64,000 nucleotides of DNA from Heliophilum fasciatum (GCF_004341395.1 NZ_SLXT01000005.1:1-64000), one strand, 5' to 3'; counted from the stretch's first letter, positions 50,561 to 60,318 are shown. The notes: generated from the letters alone by a model not told the origin. Program-made: numbers and translations.

Positions 50561-51721
50561 ATGCGGTGGATCCGTACGCAAGAAGAAAAATCCGGCAGTG
50601 CCGGCGCAGTCGATGCGGCGCTGGCCGTGGGCCGGGAACGTGACAGTACCTTGCCGGTTGTGGGCAAACGCCCAGGCAGCCAGGCAGGCACCAGCGGCGG
50701 GGCCATGGAGCTAAGCGGGCGTACCGGCCGAACGTTGGAGGTTGTAACCAAGGCGAGCGGCTGGGAATGGCCGCTGGGCTTGTTATCCTTTTTGGCACCT
50801 TCATTGCGGCTGTTGCTGGAGGAGTGGATGGCCGGGACATCGGCTGTTGTCGGCCAAGTGGGACCAGGCTCGCTGGGCATGGTTGAAGAGATCCGGTTGC
50901 GGGCGGAGCGGCCGCTGGGACTGGTCTGCGGAAACCGCGATGTGCTGCTGCGGCCGGTAACGGCCGATGAGTTGCAGCAGACCGTCCATCTGATCAGCGC
51001 TTGTTCCGTCTACGCGTTAGAGGAGGAGTTTCGCCAGGGGTTCATCACGTTGCCGGGAGGCCATCGAGTAGGCTTGGCGGGAAGGGTTGTCTTGACGGAG
51101 GGGCGGGTAAAAACGATTTATCCGGTATCTTCGCTGAATATCCGGATTGCCCGGCAACTGCCCGGTGTGGCCGACGGCTTGATGCCGATCGTCTTGACGG
51201 GAGGCGCGTCCGGGGTGGCTTCTACGTTGATCTTATCGCCGCCGGGCTGCGGTAAGACGACGATGCTTCGTGATCTGGTGCGCCAGATCAGTTCCGGACG
51301 GCCTGAATCGGACTGGCCCGGTTGGAATGTCGGTTTGGTTGATGAACGGTCCGAGGTGGCTGCCTGTTATCGCGGCGTACCGCAACATGATGTAGGAACG
51401 CGGACCGATGTGATGGATGGTTGCCCCAAATCGGAGGGAATGATGCGGCTGCTCCGTTCCTTGAATCCGCGGGTGCTGGTCACTGATGAGATCGGCGTCG
51501 CCGACGATGTACAGGCCATTTTGGAGGCGATCAACGCCGGCGTGGCCGTGATTGCAACGGCCCACGGTGCTTGCCTAAAGGATCTGCGCCAGCGGCCGGC
51601 GCTGCGGGCTTTGATGGAGCAGGAAGTGTTTCAGCGCTATGTGCTCTTGAGCCGCCGCCGGGGGCCGGGAACAGTGGAAGCGGTCTTTGATGTGGATGGG
51701 CGTCCGTGGACGGACAGTTAA
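50561..51721 (+). CDS. spoIIIAA: Stage III sporulation protein AA (ATPase)
   Basis: SpoIIIAA is the mother-cell ATPase of the channel that joins mother cell and forespore (SpoIIIA-SpoIIQ). The 386-residue protein has Walker A SPPGCGKTTMLRDL (about 226), LVDERSEVAACYRGVPQHDVGTRTDVMDGCPKSEGM, Walker B RVLVTDEIG, and IATAHG. It resembles secretion ATPases of the type II/IV class. An N-terminal extension of about 65 residues with low-complexity gly/ala/arg stretches precedes the conserved part (typical length about 310-330). The ATG at 50561 follows GGGAGGGACGAGGT. Confidence 0.93.
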   Translation: MRWIRTQEEKSGSAGAVDAALAVGRERDSTLPVVGKRPGSQAGTSGGAMELSGRTGRTLEVVTKASGWEWPLGLLSFLAPSLRLLLEEWMAGTSAVVGQVGPGSLGMVEEIRLRAERPLGLVCGNRDVLLRPVTADELQQTVHLISACSVYALEEEFRQGFITLPGGHRVGLAGRVVLTEGRVKTIYPVSSLNIRIARQLPGVADGLMPIVLTGGASGVASTLILSPPGCGKTTMLRDLVRQISSGRPESDWPGWNVGLVDERSEVAACYRGVPQHDVGTRTDVMDGCPKSEGMMRLLRSLNPRVLVTDEIGVADDVQAILEAINAGVAVIATAHGACLKDLRQRPALRALMEQEVFQRYVLLSRRRGPGTVEAVFDVDGRPWTDS

Positions 51722-51733
51722 GGGGCGAAGGCG

Positions 51734-52255
51734 ATGCTGAAGTTGGTAGGGGCGCTTTTGATCCTGGGAACCTGCGCAGGCGTTGGGGGATGGCAAGCTT
51801 GGCGGTTACGTGCACGACCGCGCTTGTTGGCGGAATTGCAGGCGGCTCTGGCATTGCTGGCAACACAGGTCGGCTACGGAGCGGTGCCGTTGCCGGAAGC
51901 GTTGGAAGCGGTCGGGTCGGGGGTGCCGGCAGGGGCCGCAGGGCGCTTGTTTACCGAGGCCGGTCAACAATTGCGTCAAGCTCAGGGCGAACCGGCGGCT
52001 AAGCTCTGGCGTAGGTCAGTGGAAAAATGGTTGCCGGAGACGGTGCTCCTGCCGGAGGAAGGGGAGGCCTTGATGCGCCTGGCTTTAGGGCTCGGTGAAG
52101 CGCCCCGGGAAGAGCAACTGCGCAGCATTTATGAAGTGCAGCGGCGGCTACAGGCGTTGGAGGTGACGGCCCGCGATGTCAGTGAACGGATGACCAAGGT
52201 CTGGTCCTATGGTGGGGTGCTGACGGGATTGGCCGTGATTGTGACCATATGGTAA
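51734..52255 (+). CDS. spoIIIAB: Stage III sporulation protein AB
   Basis: This 173-residue membrane protein has the SpoIIIAB layout: an N-terminal helix (LKLVGALLILGTCAGVGGWQAW), a helical GspF-like core (ARPRLLAELQAALALLATQVGYGAVPLPEAL), and a C-terminal helix (YGGVLTGLAVIVTIW). Its core is related to the platform domain of GspF/PilC proteins, so it plays the analogous part for SpoIIIAA. It starts 13 bases after spoIIIAA. Confidence 0.88.
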   Translation: MLKLVGALLILGTCAGVGGWQAWRLRARPRLLAELQAALALLATQVGYGAVPLPEALEAVGSGVPAGAAGRLFTEAGQQLRQAQGEPAAKLWRRSVEKWLPETVLLPEEGEALMRLALGLGEAPREEQLRSIYEVQRRLQALEVTARDVSERMTKVWSYGGVLTGLAVIVTIW

Positions 52256-52270
52256 AGGCGGGATGCAGTT

Positions 52271-52468
52271 GTGGATATCACGCAGATCTTTCAAATCGCC
52301 GGTATCGGAATTTTTGTCGCCGTGTTCTATGCCATTCTAAAGGAAGCGAAACGGGAAGAACTGGCGCAATTGTTGGCGATCAGCGGTGTGGCGCTGGTGA
52401 CGCTGATGGTAATTCGCTTGATCAGCGGGCTCTTTAATGAGGTTAGAGCGGTTTTTTTCTTGCAGTAA
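52271..52468 (+). CDS. spoIIIAC: Stage III sporulation protein AC
   Basis: This 65-residue membrane protein has two hydrophobic segments (QIFQIAGIGIFVAVFYAIL and ISGVALVTLMVIRLISGLF), the normal size and topology of SpoIIIAC. It is paralogous to the start of SpoIIIAD. The start is GTG at 52271. Confidence 0.88.
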   Translation: MDITQIFQIAGIGIFVAVFYAILKEAKREELAQLLAISGVALVTLMVIRLISGLFNEVRAVFFLQ

Positions 52469-52501
52469 AAGCCGGACGCTGAACTGGTTGAGGTGACGAT
52501 C

Positions 52502-52903
52502 ATGGAAGTATTGCAGATCGTGGGCTTTGGTTTGATCGCTACGGTATTGCTGGTGATCTTGCGGAAGCAGCGTCCGGAGATGGCCGTGCAGTTGAGTATT
52601 GCTGCCGGGGTGATTTTATTTTTATTTATTCTTACGAAGGTGACGGCAGTTGTGCAGGTGCTCGATGATCTGGCGAACCGCGCGCAGATCAACCGCTATT
52701 ATTTGACGACGTTGCTCAAGATCGTCGGCATCGCTTATGTAGCGGAGTTTGGGGCGCAGATCTGCCGTGATGCCGGGGAAGGAGCGATTGCGTCGAAGGT
52801 GGAGTTAGGTGCCAAGGTCTTGGTCCTGGTGCTGGCCTTGCCGATCGTGCTGGCTTTGATGGAGTCGCTGATCAATCTGCTGCCGGGAGGTGCAAGTCCA
52901 TGA
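52502..52903 (+). CDS. spoIIIAD: Stage III sporulation protein AD
   Basis: This 133-residue polytopic protein has EVLQIVGFGLIATVLLVILR, QLSIAAGVILFLFIL, and later ILKIVGIAYVAEFGAQICRDAGEGAIASKVELGAK, a strongly conserved SpoIIIAD stretch. ATG 52502 is preferred over GTG 52493 because TTGAGGTGA lies immediately upstream of the former. The stop overlaps spoIIIAE by four bases. Confidence 0.9.
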   Translation: MEVLQIVGFGLIATVLLVILRKQRPEMAVQLSIAAGVILFLFILTKVTAVVQVLDDLANRAQINRYYLTTLLKIVGIAYVAEFGAQICRDAGEGAIASKVELGAKVLVLVLALPIVLALMESLINLLPGGASP

Positions 52904-54243
52904 GATGGCGGCGATGGTGTAGGTGGCTGGCCGGGATCGTGGTGGCCGGGTGGTGTGCCTTGATGATGGGCGTAAGTGCAGTGGTCATGGCCGAAGCAGC
53001 CGGTGAAGCGATTACGGTGCCGCCGGTTGTCCTGTCCGGTGAATCGGGGTCAGGGTCGGGGGCAATAGGGGCACCACCCACCAACAGTACGGTGACAACG
53101 GCAGCTGCGAGCGGTGGAATCGGCGGAGCCGGTAGTGTTGGGGCCGTCGGCGGCGGACCGACAGGCGGTCTGCCGACACCGGACGTGGATCTAACGGCGT
53201 TGGAGCAGTTTTTAAGCGAACTGGAAAAGGACAAGAGTCGCTATTTGCCGGGGTGGAATCCTTCGATGATCATCGAAGATCTGCGCCAGGGCAAGATTCC
53301 TTTTACGATCGATGGTTTGTTTCAGGGAGTGATGGGCTATCTTTTTCAAGAGGTTGTGGCGAACACAGCGCTGCTCAGCCAGGTTGTGATCCTGGCCGTC
53401 GTTGTGGCTGTGCTCAGTCATTTGCAGACCGGTTTTGAAGGCGGAACGACGTCAAAGGTAGCTTTTGCGGTGGGCTACATGGCGCTGATCACGATCGCGC
53501 TCCACAGCTTTCAGGTGGCCATTACGACCGGTCAAAATGCCATTGATGAGATGGTTCGCTTTATGCAGGCGATCTTGCCGATTCTGCTGACGCTGTTGAC
53601 GGCCATGGGTGGCTTTATCTCTGGGGCGCTCTTGCATCCGATGATCTTTGGGACGCTGACCTTTATCAGCACGCTGATCCGTGACTGGATTTTTGCGTTG
53701 ATTTTTTTTATCGCTGTGCTGGGGATGCTCGGGCACATCGCGCCGCAGTTCAAGGTGCGCAATCTCTATAACTTGAGCAAGGACGGTTACAAACTGCTTT
53801 TAGGGCTGTTGACGACGCTCTTTTTCGGTGTCATCAGTCTTTATGGCGCTGTCGGTTCGGTGGCCGACGGACTGGCGCTGCGGACGGCCAAGTATGCGAC
53901 CGGTAATTTTGTGCCCGTCGTCGGCAAACTGCTGGCCGATAGTTTTGACTTGATCATCGGATCATCGCTGCTGCTCAAAAACGGCTTGGGTCTGCTCGGT
54001 GTTATGGTGATCATTGTACTTTGTGTGCTACCGGCACTTAAGATTCTGGCCATGGTCCTCGTCTATCGCCTGGCCGGTGCGTTGCTGCAACCGGCAGGGG
54101 ACAGTCCTGTTGTCGACAGTTTAGAGACGATCGGCCAGGGATTGGCGCTGGTCTTTGGGGCTGTAGCCACGGTTGGGTTAATGTTTTTTCTGGCGCTGAC
54201 GGTGGTTGTCGGTGCGGGAAATTTGACGGTAATGTTGCGCTAG
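52900..54243 (+). CDS. spoIIIAE: Stage III sporulation protein AE
   Basis: SpoIIIAE is the large polytopic channel component. The 447-residue protein has an N-terminal signal (WCRWLAGIVVAGWCALMMGVSAVVMA), a gly/ser/thr-rich linker of about 70 residues, a short conserved segment (LEQFLSELEKDKSRYLPGW), then about eight membrane helices with FMQAILPILLTLLTAMGG and NGLGLLGVMVIIVLCVLPALKI. The linker has imprecise GG-x-G patterns. Overlap with spoIIIAD indicates coupled translation. Confidence 0.9.
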   Translation: MRWRRWCRWLAGIVVAGWCALMMGVSAVVMAEAAGEAITVPPVVLSGESGSGSGAIGAPPTNSTVTTAAASGGIGGAGSVGAVGGGPTGGLPTPDVDLTALEQFLSELEKDKSRYLPGWNPSMIIEDLRQGKIPFTIDGLFQGVMGYLFQEVVANTALLSQVVILAVVVAVLSHLQTGFEGGTTSKVAFAVGYMALITIALHSFQVAITTGQNAIDEMVRFMQAILPILLTLLTAMGGFISGALLHPMIFGTLTFISTLIRDWIFALIFFIAVLGMLGHIAPQFKVRNLYNLSKDGYKLLLGLLTTLFFGVISLYGAVGSVADGLALRTAKYATGNFVPVVGKLLADSFDLIIGSSLLLKNGLGLLGVMVIIVLCVLPALKILAMVLVYRLAGALLQPAGDSPVVDSLETIGQGLALVFGAVATVGLMFFLALTVVVGAGNLTVMLR

Positions 54244-54306
54244 CGATGGAGGCAGCACTGGAGGAAGCACTGGGAGATCGGTAGCGATGAAAAAGGGGTG
54301 GTGCCT

Positions 54307-54954
54307 TTGACGGTGCTTCGGGAGATGATCCAGCAGATCATCCTGATCGTACTGGTAGGCACATTGATCGATATGCTCTTGCCCACGGGGCGGTTGCAAC
54401 CGTTGGTGCGTTTGGTAGCCGGTATCTTTATCATGGTTGCTGTGTTGACGCCGATCATGAGTTGGCTGAGCCAGCCCAATTGGGCGGAGACATTAAGCAT
54501 GCGCAGCAATGCCGTAGCGGATGGCGGTTATCAGGCGGTGCGTGAGCAGGGTGAAGCGATGCGGCAAGAGGCCGGTGCACAGGCGGCGGTCGAAGCGCAG
54601 GGGCGACTGGCCCGGCAGATCGAAGCAGTGGCGATGATGAAATCGGGTGTGCAAGAGGCTAGGGCCGATGTGCAGATGGAAACCGAAGGCAACCGATCCG
54701 GTGAAATCCGGGAGATCCGCGTGACGTTACGGCGCGGTGTTGCTGAGGCCGTGGAGCCGGTGATGGTGCCTGATATGGGTGGCGCGTCCGTGGAAACCGG
54801 CGGCGCCGTTGCGACTGCCGGCGGAGCGCCAAGTCCGGCTGGGGGAAGGGCGGATGCAGGAGCGCCGGCCGGTAAAGGCGACGAGGGATTAGTCCGCGCT
54901 TTGTCGGGGCTTTATGGTGTGCCGGCGGAACGGGTGTATGTAGTCTGGGAATGA
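54307..54954 (+). CDS. spoIIIAF: Stage III sporulation protein AF
   Basis: This 215-residue protein has two N-terminal membrane segments (MIQQIILIVLVGTLIDMLLP and RLVAGIFIMVAVLTPIMSWL) and an extracytoplasmic ring-building-motif domain in the second half (VQMETEGNRSGEIREIRVTLRR, and LYGVPAERVYVVWE). A gly/ala-rich insert separates them (about 165-195). TTG 54307 is preferred because GGGG at 54295-54298 is well spaced to it; GTG 54298 overlaps that site. Confidence 0.82.
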   Translation: MTVLREMIQQIILIVLVGTLIDMLLPTGRLQPLVRLVAGIFIMVAVLTPIMSWLSQPNWAETLSMRSNAVADGGYQAVREQGEAMRQEAGAQAAVEAQGRLARQIEAVAMMKSGVQEARADVQMETEGNRSGEIREIRVTLRRGVAEAVEPVMVPDMGGASVETGGAVATAGGAPSPAGGRADAGAPAGKGDEGLVRALSGLYGVPAERVYVVWE

Positions 54955-54973
54955 CGGTGGAGGTGCGTGGCCA

Positions 54974-55603
54974 GTGGAGGCTTGGTTTAAACCGCCGAAG
55001 GATAAGATCATTGGGGTGATTGGTGCGGCCTTTTTTCTTGGCTTAGCGTTGATGTTATGGCAAAGCGGTGAGCGCACAGAGGAAAGCAGTTGGTTTGGCC
55101 GGCAACCGACGCCGACGACAGGGAGCCCGGCTCCAGTTGCGACAACCGCAGCAACCGATGGCGCCAAGATTAATCGCGGATCGGAACTGGCCGGGCAGGA
55201 AAAGCTGGTTGAGGAACGGGTGGCCTCGGCACTGGCGCGGATCGCCGGGGTCGGTCAAGCCGATGTGCGAATCAGTTTGGCCCAGGGGACGGTGTCGGAG
55301 TATGCGATCAACACAAACGGCAATAATCGCAAAGTGGAGGAACGGGACAAGCAAGGTGGAACGCGTGTCACCTCCGATGCAACGGATACGCGCCAAGTGG
55401 TGGTCTTGAAAGAAGGCGGTACGGGGGCACAGGAAAAGCCGGTTGTGGTGCGGGAGATGCGCTATCAAGTGGCCGGTGTTTTGGTCGTTGCTGACGGTGC
55501 CAAAGATCCGGCGATCAAGGAGCAGATTGCCCGGGCTGTTTCGACATTGCTTGATGTGCCGGCGCATAAAGTCAGTATTTTTGCCCGTGAGGTGAGCAAG
55601 TGA
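54974..55603 (+). CDS. spoIIIAG: Stage III sporulation protein AG
   Basis: SpoIIIAG forms a large ring in the intermembrane space. The 209-residue protein has one membrane helix (IGVIGAAFFLGLALMLW, about 12-30), then a ring-building motif typical of secretin/FliF-like rings (LVEERVASALARIAGVGQADVRISLA) and its second half (YQVAGVLVVADGAKDPAIKEQIARAVSTLLDVPAHKVSIF). Its length is close to the Bacillus homologue. The start is GTG at 54974. Confidence 0.9.
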   Translation: MEAWFKPPKDKIIGVIGAAFFLGLALMLWQSGERTEESSWFGRQPTPTTGSPAPVATTAATDGAKINRGSELAGQEKLVEERVASALARIAGVGQADVRISLAQGTVSEYAINTNGNNRKVEERDKQGGTRVTSDATDTRQVVVLKEGGTGAQEKPVVVREMRYQVAGVLVVADGAKDPAIKEQIARAVSTLLDVPAHKVSIFAREVSK

Positions 55604-56313
55604 TGAAGTTTCGCCATATTCCCGATGACGAAGAAGGGTGGTCGTCAACGACGCTGGGCAAAGCGGCCGGTGTGGTACTGGTCGCGCTGTCTGTCGGTAT
55701 TGGGTTATTAGTTACTTATGAAGCTGGGGCTGGGGCGGTGTGCTGGGTCTTGTCGCGGCAACTGCCGGCCGTCAGCGAAAAGCCGGTTGTATCGGTGCCG
55801 CCGGTGGGCGGTGGCGCAAGCGAGGCTACCCCTAAAGGGGCGCTTGTTACCGCTGTGGCGCCAAGTGAGCAAGGCGCAGAAAAGCCTGCTTCGGCAATGC
55901 TGCCGGGAGTGTTGCCGGGCGATTCCGGCAATGGGCAGGCGGGAACGTCCGGTGCCGGCAAAGCCGGCTTTTTTGTGGATTACCGGCTGGCGCGAGAGCG
56001 GACGCGATCGCAGCAGATTGAACTGCTCCGGGAGATGGTCAACAACAAGCAAGCATCGGCAGAAACGCGGGAAGAAGCCGGCCGCAAGCTTCTGGAATTG
56101 ACCAGTCGGATGAACCGGGAGATGGAAGCGGAGAAGCTTTTACTGGCCCAGGGCTATGCTGATGCGATGGTCGTCATGCAGGCGGAAGGTGTTTCGGCAG
56201 TTGTAGCCGGACGGCACGTTGACCGAGAGGAGCAAAAAAAGTTGGCGGAAATGGTGGGCAAGGCCACGGGAATCAAAGCGGAAGCCGTTTCCGTGACCAG
56301 TCATGCCATGTAA
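55603..56313 (+). CDS. spoIIIAH: Stage III sporulation protein AH
   Basis: SpoIIIAH binds SpoIIQ across the intermembrane space to join the two cells. The 236-residue protein has a membrane helix (GVVLVALSVGIGLLVTYEAG), a pro/ala-rich linker, and the conserved domain FFVDYRLARERTRSQQIELLREMVNN, then EAGRKLLELTSRMNREMEAEKLLLAQGYADAMVVM. ATG 55603 is preferred over GTG 55600. It ends the operon. Confidence 0.92.
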   Translation: MKFRHIPDDEEGWSSTTLGKAAGVVLVALSVGIGLLVTYEAGAGAVCWVLSRQLPAVSEKPVVSVPPVGGGASEATPKGALVTAVAPSEQGAEKPASAMLPGVLPGDSGNGQAGTSGAGKAGFFVDYRLARERTRSQQIELLREMVNNKQASAETREEAGRKLLELTSRMNREMEAEKLLLAQGYADAMVVMQAEGVSAVVAGRHVDREEQKKLAEMVGKATGIKAEAVSVTSHAM

Positions 56314-56399
56314 ACCTGGCGTTTTTTTCAGATTTTTTGTATACATTCGCCTTCTGACCTTGCATCAGGGCTTGTATAACCATATAATTTAATTTAGGT

Positions 56400-56475
56400 G
56401 TCTAGCTTTATGCTTGCTAGACAAGAATAAACTCAGGAGTTGTCGGTCCAACAACGGCCTGAGTTGTTTCTATTT
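56400..56475 (+). terminator. Hairpins after spoIIIAH, including a terminator
   Basis: GTCTAGC/GCTAGAC (56400-56422) is followed by AACTCAGG (56430-56437) pairing with CCTGAGTT (56458-56465) around an inner GTTGT/ACAAC pair, then TTTCTATTTT. The second hairpin is the likely spoIIIA terminator. Confidence 0.6.
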
Positions 56476-56506
56476 TGGTCGTCGGTGATGGAGGGGAAGA
56501 CAAAAG

Positions 56507-58492
56507 ATGCAACGCAAGATTCGTGTAACAGACACCACGCTGCGCGACGGTCATCAAAGTTTATGGGCGACGCGGATGCGCCTGGAAGATATGGTGCCAA
56601 TCATTGAAAAGATGGATCAAATAGGCTACCACTCCGTTGAGGTCTGGGGTGGGGCTACATTTGATGTATGTATGCGCTACTTAAATGAAGATCCCTGGGA
56701 ACGCCTGCGTATTTTGCGTAGTCACTTTAAAAAGACCAAACTGCAAATGCTTTTGCGGGGTCAGTCGCTGGTCGGCTATACCCATTATGCTGATGATCTG
56801 GTGGAAGCGTTCGTTCATAAAGCTGTGGAAAACGGGATGGATATCATCCGGATTTTTGACGCTTTAAATGACATTCGCAACATGGAAGCGGCGATGCGTT
56901 ACGCCAAAAAGGCCGGTGCTCATGTGCAGGCAGCGATCGTCTATACGATTAGCCCGGTACACACGATGGAGCATTATGTCGAAACCGCTGTTCGTCTGGC
57001 GGAGATGGGCGCCGACTCCCTGTGCATTAAAGATATGGCCGGACTGCTTTTGCCTTTCAAATCACGGGAACTGGTCACTAAGATCAAAGAAAAAGTCGAT
57101 CTGCCGCTGCAAATGCATACCCACTATATTGGTGGTATGGCTGTAGGGGCACTGCTCAAAGGGATTGAAGCCGGTGTCGATGTTTTTGACGCTGCCGCGT
57201 TGCCTTTGGCTTTCGGGGCTTCGCAACCGCCGATCGAAACGGTTGTCCGGGCGTTGTCAGATACGGAATATGACACGGGCTTGGATATTCATGCGCTCTT
57301 TGAGATCACCCGCTATTTTGAAGATCTGCGCAAGCGCCTGGGTTATTCCCGGGGTGTAACGCGCATTAATGATATGCAGGTGTTTGATCATCAAGTGCCC
57401 GGCGGTATGATCAGCAACTTGGTTTCCCAGTTGGAAGAGCAAAAAGCCGGCCACCGGCTCAATGAAGTGTTGCAAGAGATTCCTTCCGTGCGGTCCGATA
57501 TGGGCTATCCGCCGTTAGTGACACCGACGAGCCAGATCATCGGCACGCAGGCCGTCTTGAATGTGCTCTTAGGTGAACGCTATAAAATTGTACCTGGCGA
57601 AGTCAAAGGGTATGTGAAGGGGCTTTACGGCAAGCCGCCGGCACCGCTCAATCCGGAAGTGGCCCAGCGTATCCTGAAAGGTGATCAACCGATTGAAGGT
57701 CGTCCGGCCGATCAACTGCCGCCGGCGATGGAACGGTTACGCCGTGAACTGGGACCCCTAGCCCATTCGGAAGAAGATGTGATTTCCTACGGCCTATTCC
57801 CCCAAGTGGCCTTGAAGTTCTTTGATTATCGCAAGAATCCTCAAGCGCAACTGGGTTTGCTCAATGATAAATCAAGCAAAGAAGGAACTGGGGTCATACC
57901 GCATCCGGTACAGGAGATCGTTTCAACGGTGACGCAGCCAGCAGGAGCTGCTTCCACCGGAACTGCACGTGCAACGGTTCCCACGAGCCGTGGCCCAGCG
58001 AAGAAGGGAGAATTGCAAGTGAATATTCAAGATGTCAAAGAATTGATTCAGTTGATCAATGGCGCCGATATTACGGAAGTGCAACTCGAAACGGAAGGCG
58101 TAAAGGTAATGATCCGCAAAGGCCAAACGGTAGCAGCAGCCCATGAGGCAGCAGCACCGATCGCAGCAGCGGCACCGGTCGCTCCGGCAGTGGCAGCAGT
58201 TCCCGCAGCGGAACCGGCCAAAGCAGCAGCCGATCTGGCCAATAACCCGAACGTTGTTTCCATTACGGCTCCCATGGTCGGTACCTTCTATTGTGCGCCG
58301 GCACCGGATGCCCGTCCCTATGTGGAAGTAGGCAGCAAAGTGGATATAAGCACGACCGTTTGCATCATCGAAGCGATGAAGCTGATGAATGAGATTGAAG
58401 CTGAAGTAAAAGGCACAATTGTACAAATTCTTGTCGAGAATGGTGCGCCTGTAGAATACGGGCAAACGCTTTTCCTCGTCGAAAAGTCGTAG
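56507..58492 (+). CDS. Carboxyltransferase (PycB/OadA type) fused to a complete AccB-like biotin carrier protein
   Basis: This 661-residue protein begins with the carboxyltransferase TIM barrel of the pyruvate carboxylase/oxaloacetate decarboxylase/transcarboxylase 5S family: [18 protein letters not shown], the [10 protein letters not shown]-like strand [22 protein letters not shown], and MHTHYIGGM with metal ligands. After a conserved PYC_OADA region comes a linker (about 480-503). The final 157 residues look like a full AccB protein: [34 protein letters not shown] at its start and the biotin site EAMKLM near residue 624. With the next gene (biotin carboxylase) it could form a two-subunit pyruvate carboxylase. 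A decarboxylase role is possible but no OadB/OadG is nearby. Confidence 0.85.
   Translation: MQRKIRVTDTTLRDGHQSLWATRMRLEDMVPIIEKMDQIGYHSVEVWGGATFDVCMRYLNEDPWERLRILRSHFKKTKLQMLLRGQSLVGYTHYADDLVEAFVHKAVENGMDIIRIFDALNDIRNMEAAMRYAKKAGAHVQAAIVYTISPVHTMEHYVETAVRLAEMGADSLCIKDMAGLLLPFKSRELVTKIKEKVDLPLQMHTHYIGGMAVGALLKGIEAGVDVFDAAALPLAFGASQPPIETVVRALSDTEYDTGLDIHALFEITRYFEDLRKRLGYSRGVTRINDMQVFDHQVPGGMISNLVSQLEEQKAGHRLNEVLQEIPSVRSDMGYPPLVTPTSQIIGTQAVLNVLLGERYKIVPGEVKGYVKGLYGKPPAPLNPEVAQRILKGDQPIEGRPADQLPPAMERLRRELGPLAHSEEDVISYGLFPQVALKFFDYRKNPQAQLGLLNDKSSKEGTGVIPHPVQEIVSTVTQPAGAASTGTARATVPTSRGPAKKGELQVNIQDVKELIQLINGADITEVQLETEGVKVMIRKGQTVAAAHEAAAPIAAAAPVAPAVAAVPAAEPAKAAADLANNPNVVSITAPMVGTFYCAPAPDARPYVEVGSKVDISTTVCIIEAMKLMNEIEAEVKGTIVQILVENGAPVEYGQTLFLVEKS
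58004..58021 (+). promoter_or_regulatory. Internal ribosome site and GTG start for a free AccB-like protein
   Basis: AAGGGAG at 58004-58010 lies eight bases before an in-frame GTG at 58019-58021, inside the carboxyltransferase gene. Translation from here would give a separate 157-residue protein starting [17 protein letters not shown], exactly where free AccB proteins begin. The position and spacing are as good as those of ordinary genes in the window. Confidence 0.55.
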
Positions 58493-58496
58493 GTGA

Positions 58497-59861
58497 ATGA
58501 GCATGAGTCATCCATTATTTAAAAAAATTCTAGTTGCCAACCGGGGCGAAATTGCCGTCCGGATCATTCGCGCTTGCCATGAAATGGGCATCCAAGCCGT
58601 TGCCGTTTATTCCGAAGCCGATCGTGATGCCCTCCATGTCAAATTAGCTGATGAGGCCTATTGTGTAGGTCCTGCACCATCCAATCGCAGTTACTTGAGT
58701 ATTCCGAACATTATCTCGGCCGCCAGCGTGTCCAAAGCCGATGCTATTCATCCCGGGTATGGCTTTTTGGCTGAGAATGCTTATTTCGCTGAAATCTGTG
58801 AAACTTGCGGGATCAAGTTTATCGGGCCAAGCTCACGGGCAATTGAAATGATGGGTGCCAAAGCAGTTGCACGGGAAACGATGATCAAAGCCGGCGTGCA
58901 AGTGGTTCCCGGTTCCGAATCGGTCATCACCAGCGACGAGCAGGCGATTCAGATCGCGGAAGAAATCGGTTATCCGGTCATGGTCAAAGCATCGGCCGGC
59001 GGCGGCGGGCGTGGTATGCGTATCGCTCATATGGAAAAAGATCTGCTGTCGGCGGTACATACGGCGCAAGCCGAAGCCGAAGCCGCCTTTGGCAACAAAG
59101 CTGTATACATTGAGAAGTATGTGGAAGAGCCTCGGCACATTGAGTTCCAGTTGCTTGCTGATCAGCATGGCAACGTGGTCTATCTCGGTGAGCGGGACTG
59201 TTCGGTGCAACGTCGTAACCAAAAGCTGATCGAAGAGTCGCCTTCGGCGGCCTTAACGCCGGAACTGCGCAAGGAGATGGGTGAACAAGCCCTGCTGGCG
59301 GCTAAGGCTGTCGATTACTCCAATGCCGGTACGGTGGAGTTCTTGCTCGATAAGCACAACAATTACTACTTTATCGAGATGAACACGCGCGTTCAGGTTG
59401 AGCATCCGGTGACGGAACTGGTCACAGGGATCGATATCATCAAAGAACAGATTCGCATCGCCGCCGGTGAGCCCCTTGGCTATACGCAAGAGGACATCAA
59501 GATCAACGGTTGGGCCATCGAGTGCCGAATCAACGCCGAAGATCCCGATAAAAACTTTATGCCGAGCCCCGGCCTGATCAAAACCTACCATGCCCCCGGC
59601 GGTTTTGGCGTGCGTGTGGACAGTGCGGCCTTCAGCGGGTATAAAATCCCGCCGAACTATGATTCGATGGTGGGCAAGCTCGTTGTCTGGGGTCGTGATC
59701 GTGAAGAAGCGATCGCCCGGATGCAGCGGGCACTTAGCGAGTTTGTTATTGACGGGATTAAGACTACCATTCCTTTTCAACAAAAAGTCTTGGCCAATGC
59801 CTTTTTCCAACGTGGTGAGGTTTACACCAACTTTATCCAACGCCGTTTGATGCCCGATTGA
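58497..59861 (+). CDS. accC: Biotin carboxylase (AccC/PycA)
   Basis: This ATP-grasp enzyme carboxylates biotin on the carrier protein. The 454-residue protein shows [18 protein letters not shown] at the start, [11 protein letters not shown], the glycine-rich loop [11 protein letters not shown] (about 164), the active-site [14 protein letters not shown] (about 295), and the AGEPL and [13 protein letters not shown] region. It starts at ATG 58497 (or 58503) five bases after the fused carrier gene. It may serve as AccC for fatty acid synthesis, as PycA for oxaloacetate formation, or both. Confidence 0.94.
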   Translation: MSMSHPLFKKILVANRGEIAVRIIRACHEMGIQAVAVYSEADRDALHVKLADEAYCVGPAPSNRSYLSIPNIISAASVSKADAIHPGYGFLAENAYFAEICETCGIKFIGPSSRAIEMMGAKAVARETMIKAGVQVVPGSESVITSDEQAIQIAEEIGYPVMVKASAGGGGRGMRIAHMEKDLLSAVHTAQAEAEAAFGNKAVYIEKYVEEPRHIEFQLLADQHGNVVYLGERDCSVQRRNQKLIEESPSAALTPELRKEMGEQALLAAKAVDYSNAGTVEFLLDKHNNYYFIEMNTRVQVEHPVTELVTGIDIIKEQIRIAAGEPLGYTQEDIKINGWAIECRINAEDPDKNFMPSPGLIKTYHAPGGFGVRVDSAAFSGYKIPPNYDSMVGKLVVWGRDREEAIARMQRALSEFVIDGIKTTIPFQQKVLANAFFQRGEVYTNFIQRRLMPD

Positions 59862-59889
59862 TCGTTGAGGTCGAAGGAGGTAATTGAAT

Positions 59890-60276
59890 ATGGAACAAGA
59901 GCACGCAAGTTCGGTCGGTCATGTGCGCATTGCTGAAGATGTGGTGGCAACGATTGCCGGTATGGCCGCGTCGGAAGTGCCCGGTGTTTCGTCGATGAGC
60001 GGCGGCATTGGCGGCGGCATTGTCGAGATGATCGGTAAAAAGAACTTGACCAAAGGTGTCAAAGTCGAAGTGGGCGAGAAAGAAGCAGCGATTGATCTGA
60101 ATATCATCGTTGAGTTCGGTTCGCGCATTCCCGATGTGGCTCGGCGGGTGCAAGAGCGGGTCAAAGATGCTGTCGAAGGCATGACCGGCTTATCGATTGT
60201 AGAAGTCAATGTGCATATTCAAGGCGTCAACTTTGCCAACCAAGATGCCAAAGATGAAGAACGGGTTAAAAAGTAG
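59890..60276 (+). CDS. Asp23/Gls24 family envelope stress protein
   Basis: This 128-residue protein has the Asp23 domain: VRIAEDVVATIAGMAASEVPGVSSMSGG, GVKVEVGEKEAAIDLNIIVEFGSRIPDVARRVQERVKDAVEGMTGLSIVEVNVHIQGV. In Staphylococcus, Asp23 is an abundant protein held at the membrane by AmaP. The AmaP-like gene lies just downstream. ATG 59890 follows GGAGGTAATTGA. It has its own terminator. Confidence 0.92.
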   Translation: MEQEHASSVGHVRIAEDVVATIAGMAASEVPGVSSMSGGIGGGIVEMIGKKNLTKGVKVEVGEKEAAIDLNIIVEFGSRIPDVARRVQERVKDAVEGMTGLSIVEVNVHIQGVNFANQDAKDEERVKK

Positions 60277-60287
60277 CTTTTTCAGCA

Positions 60288-60318
60288 GAACCGTCACGAT
60301 CAGGTGACGGTTTTTTTT
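60288..60318 (+). terminator. Terminator after asp23
   Basis: AACCGTCAC (60289-60297) pairs with GTGACGGTT (60304-60312), followed by a run of T. Confidence 0.9.
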
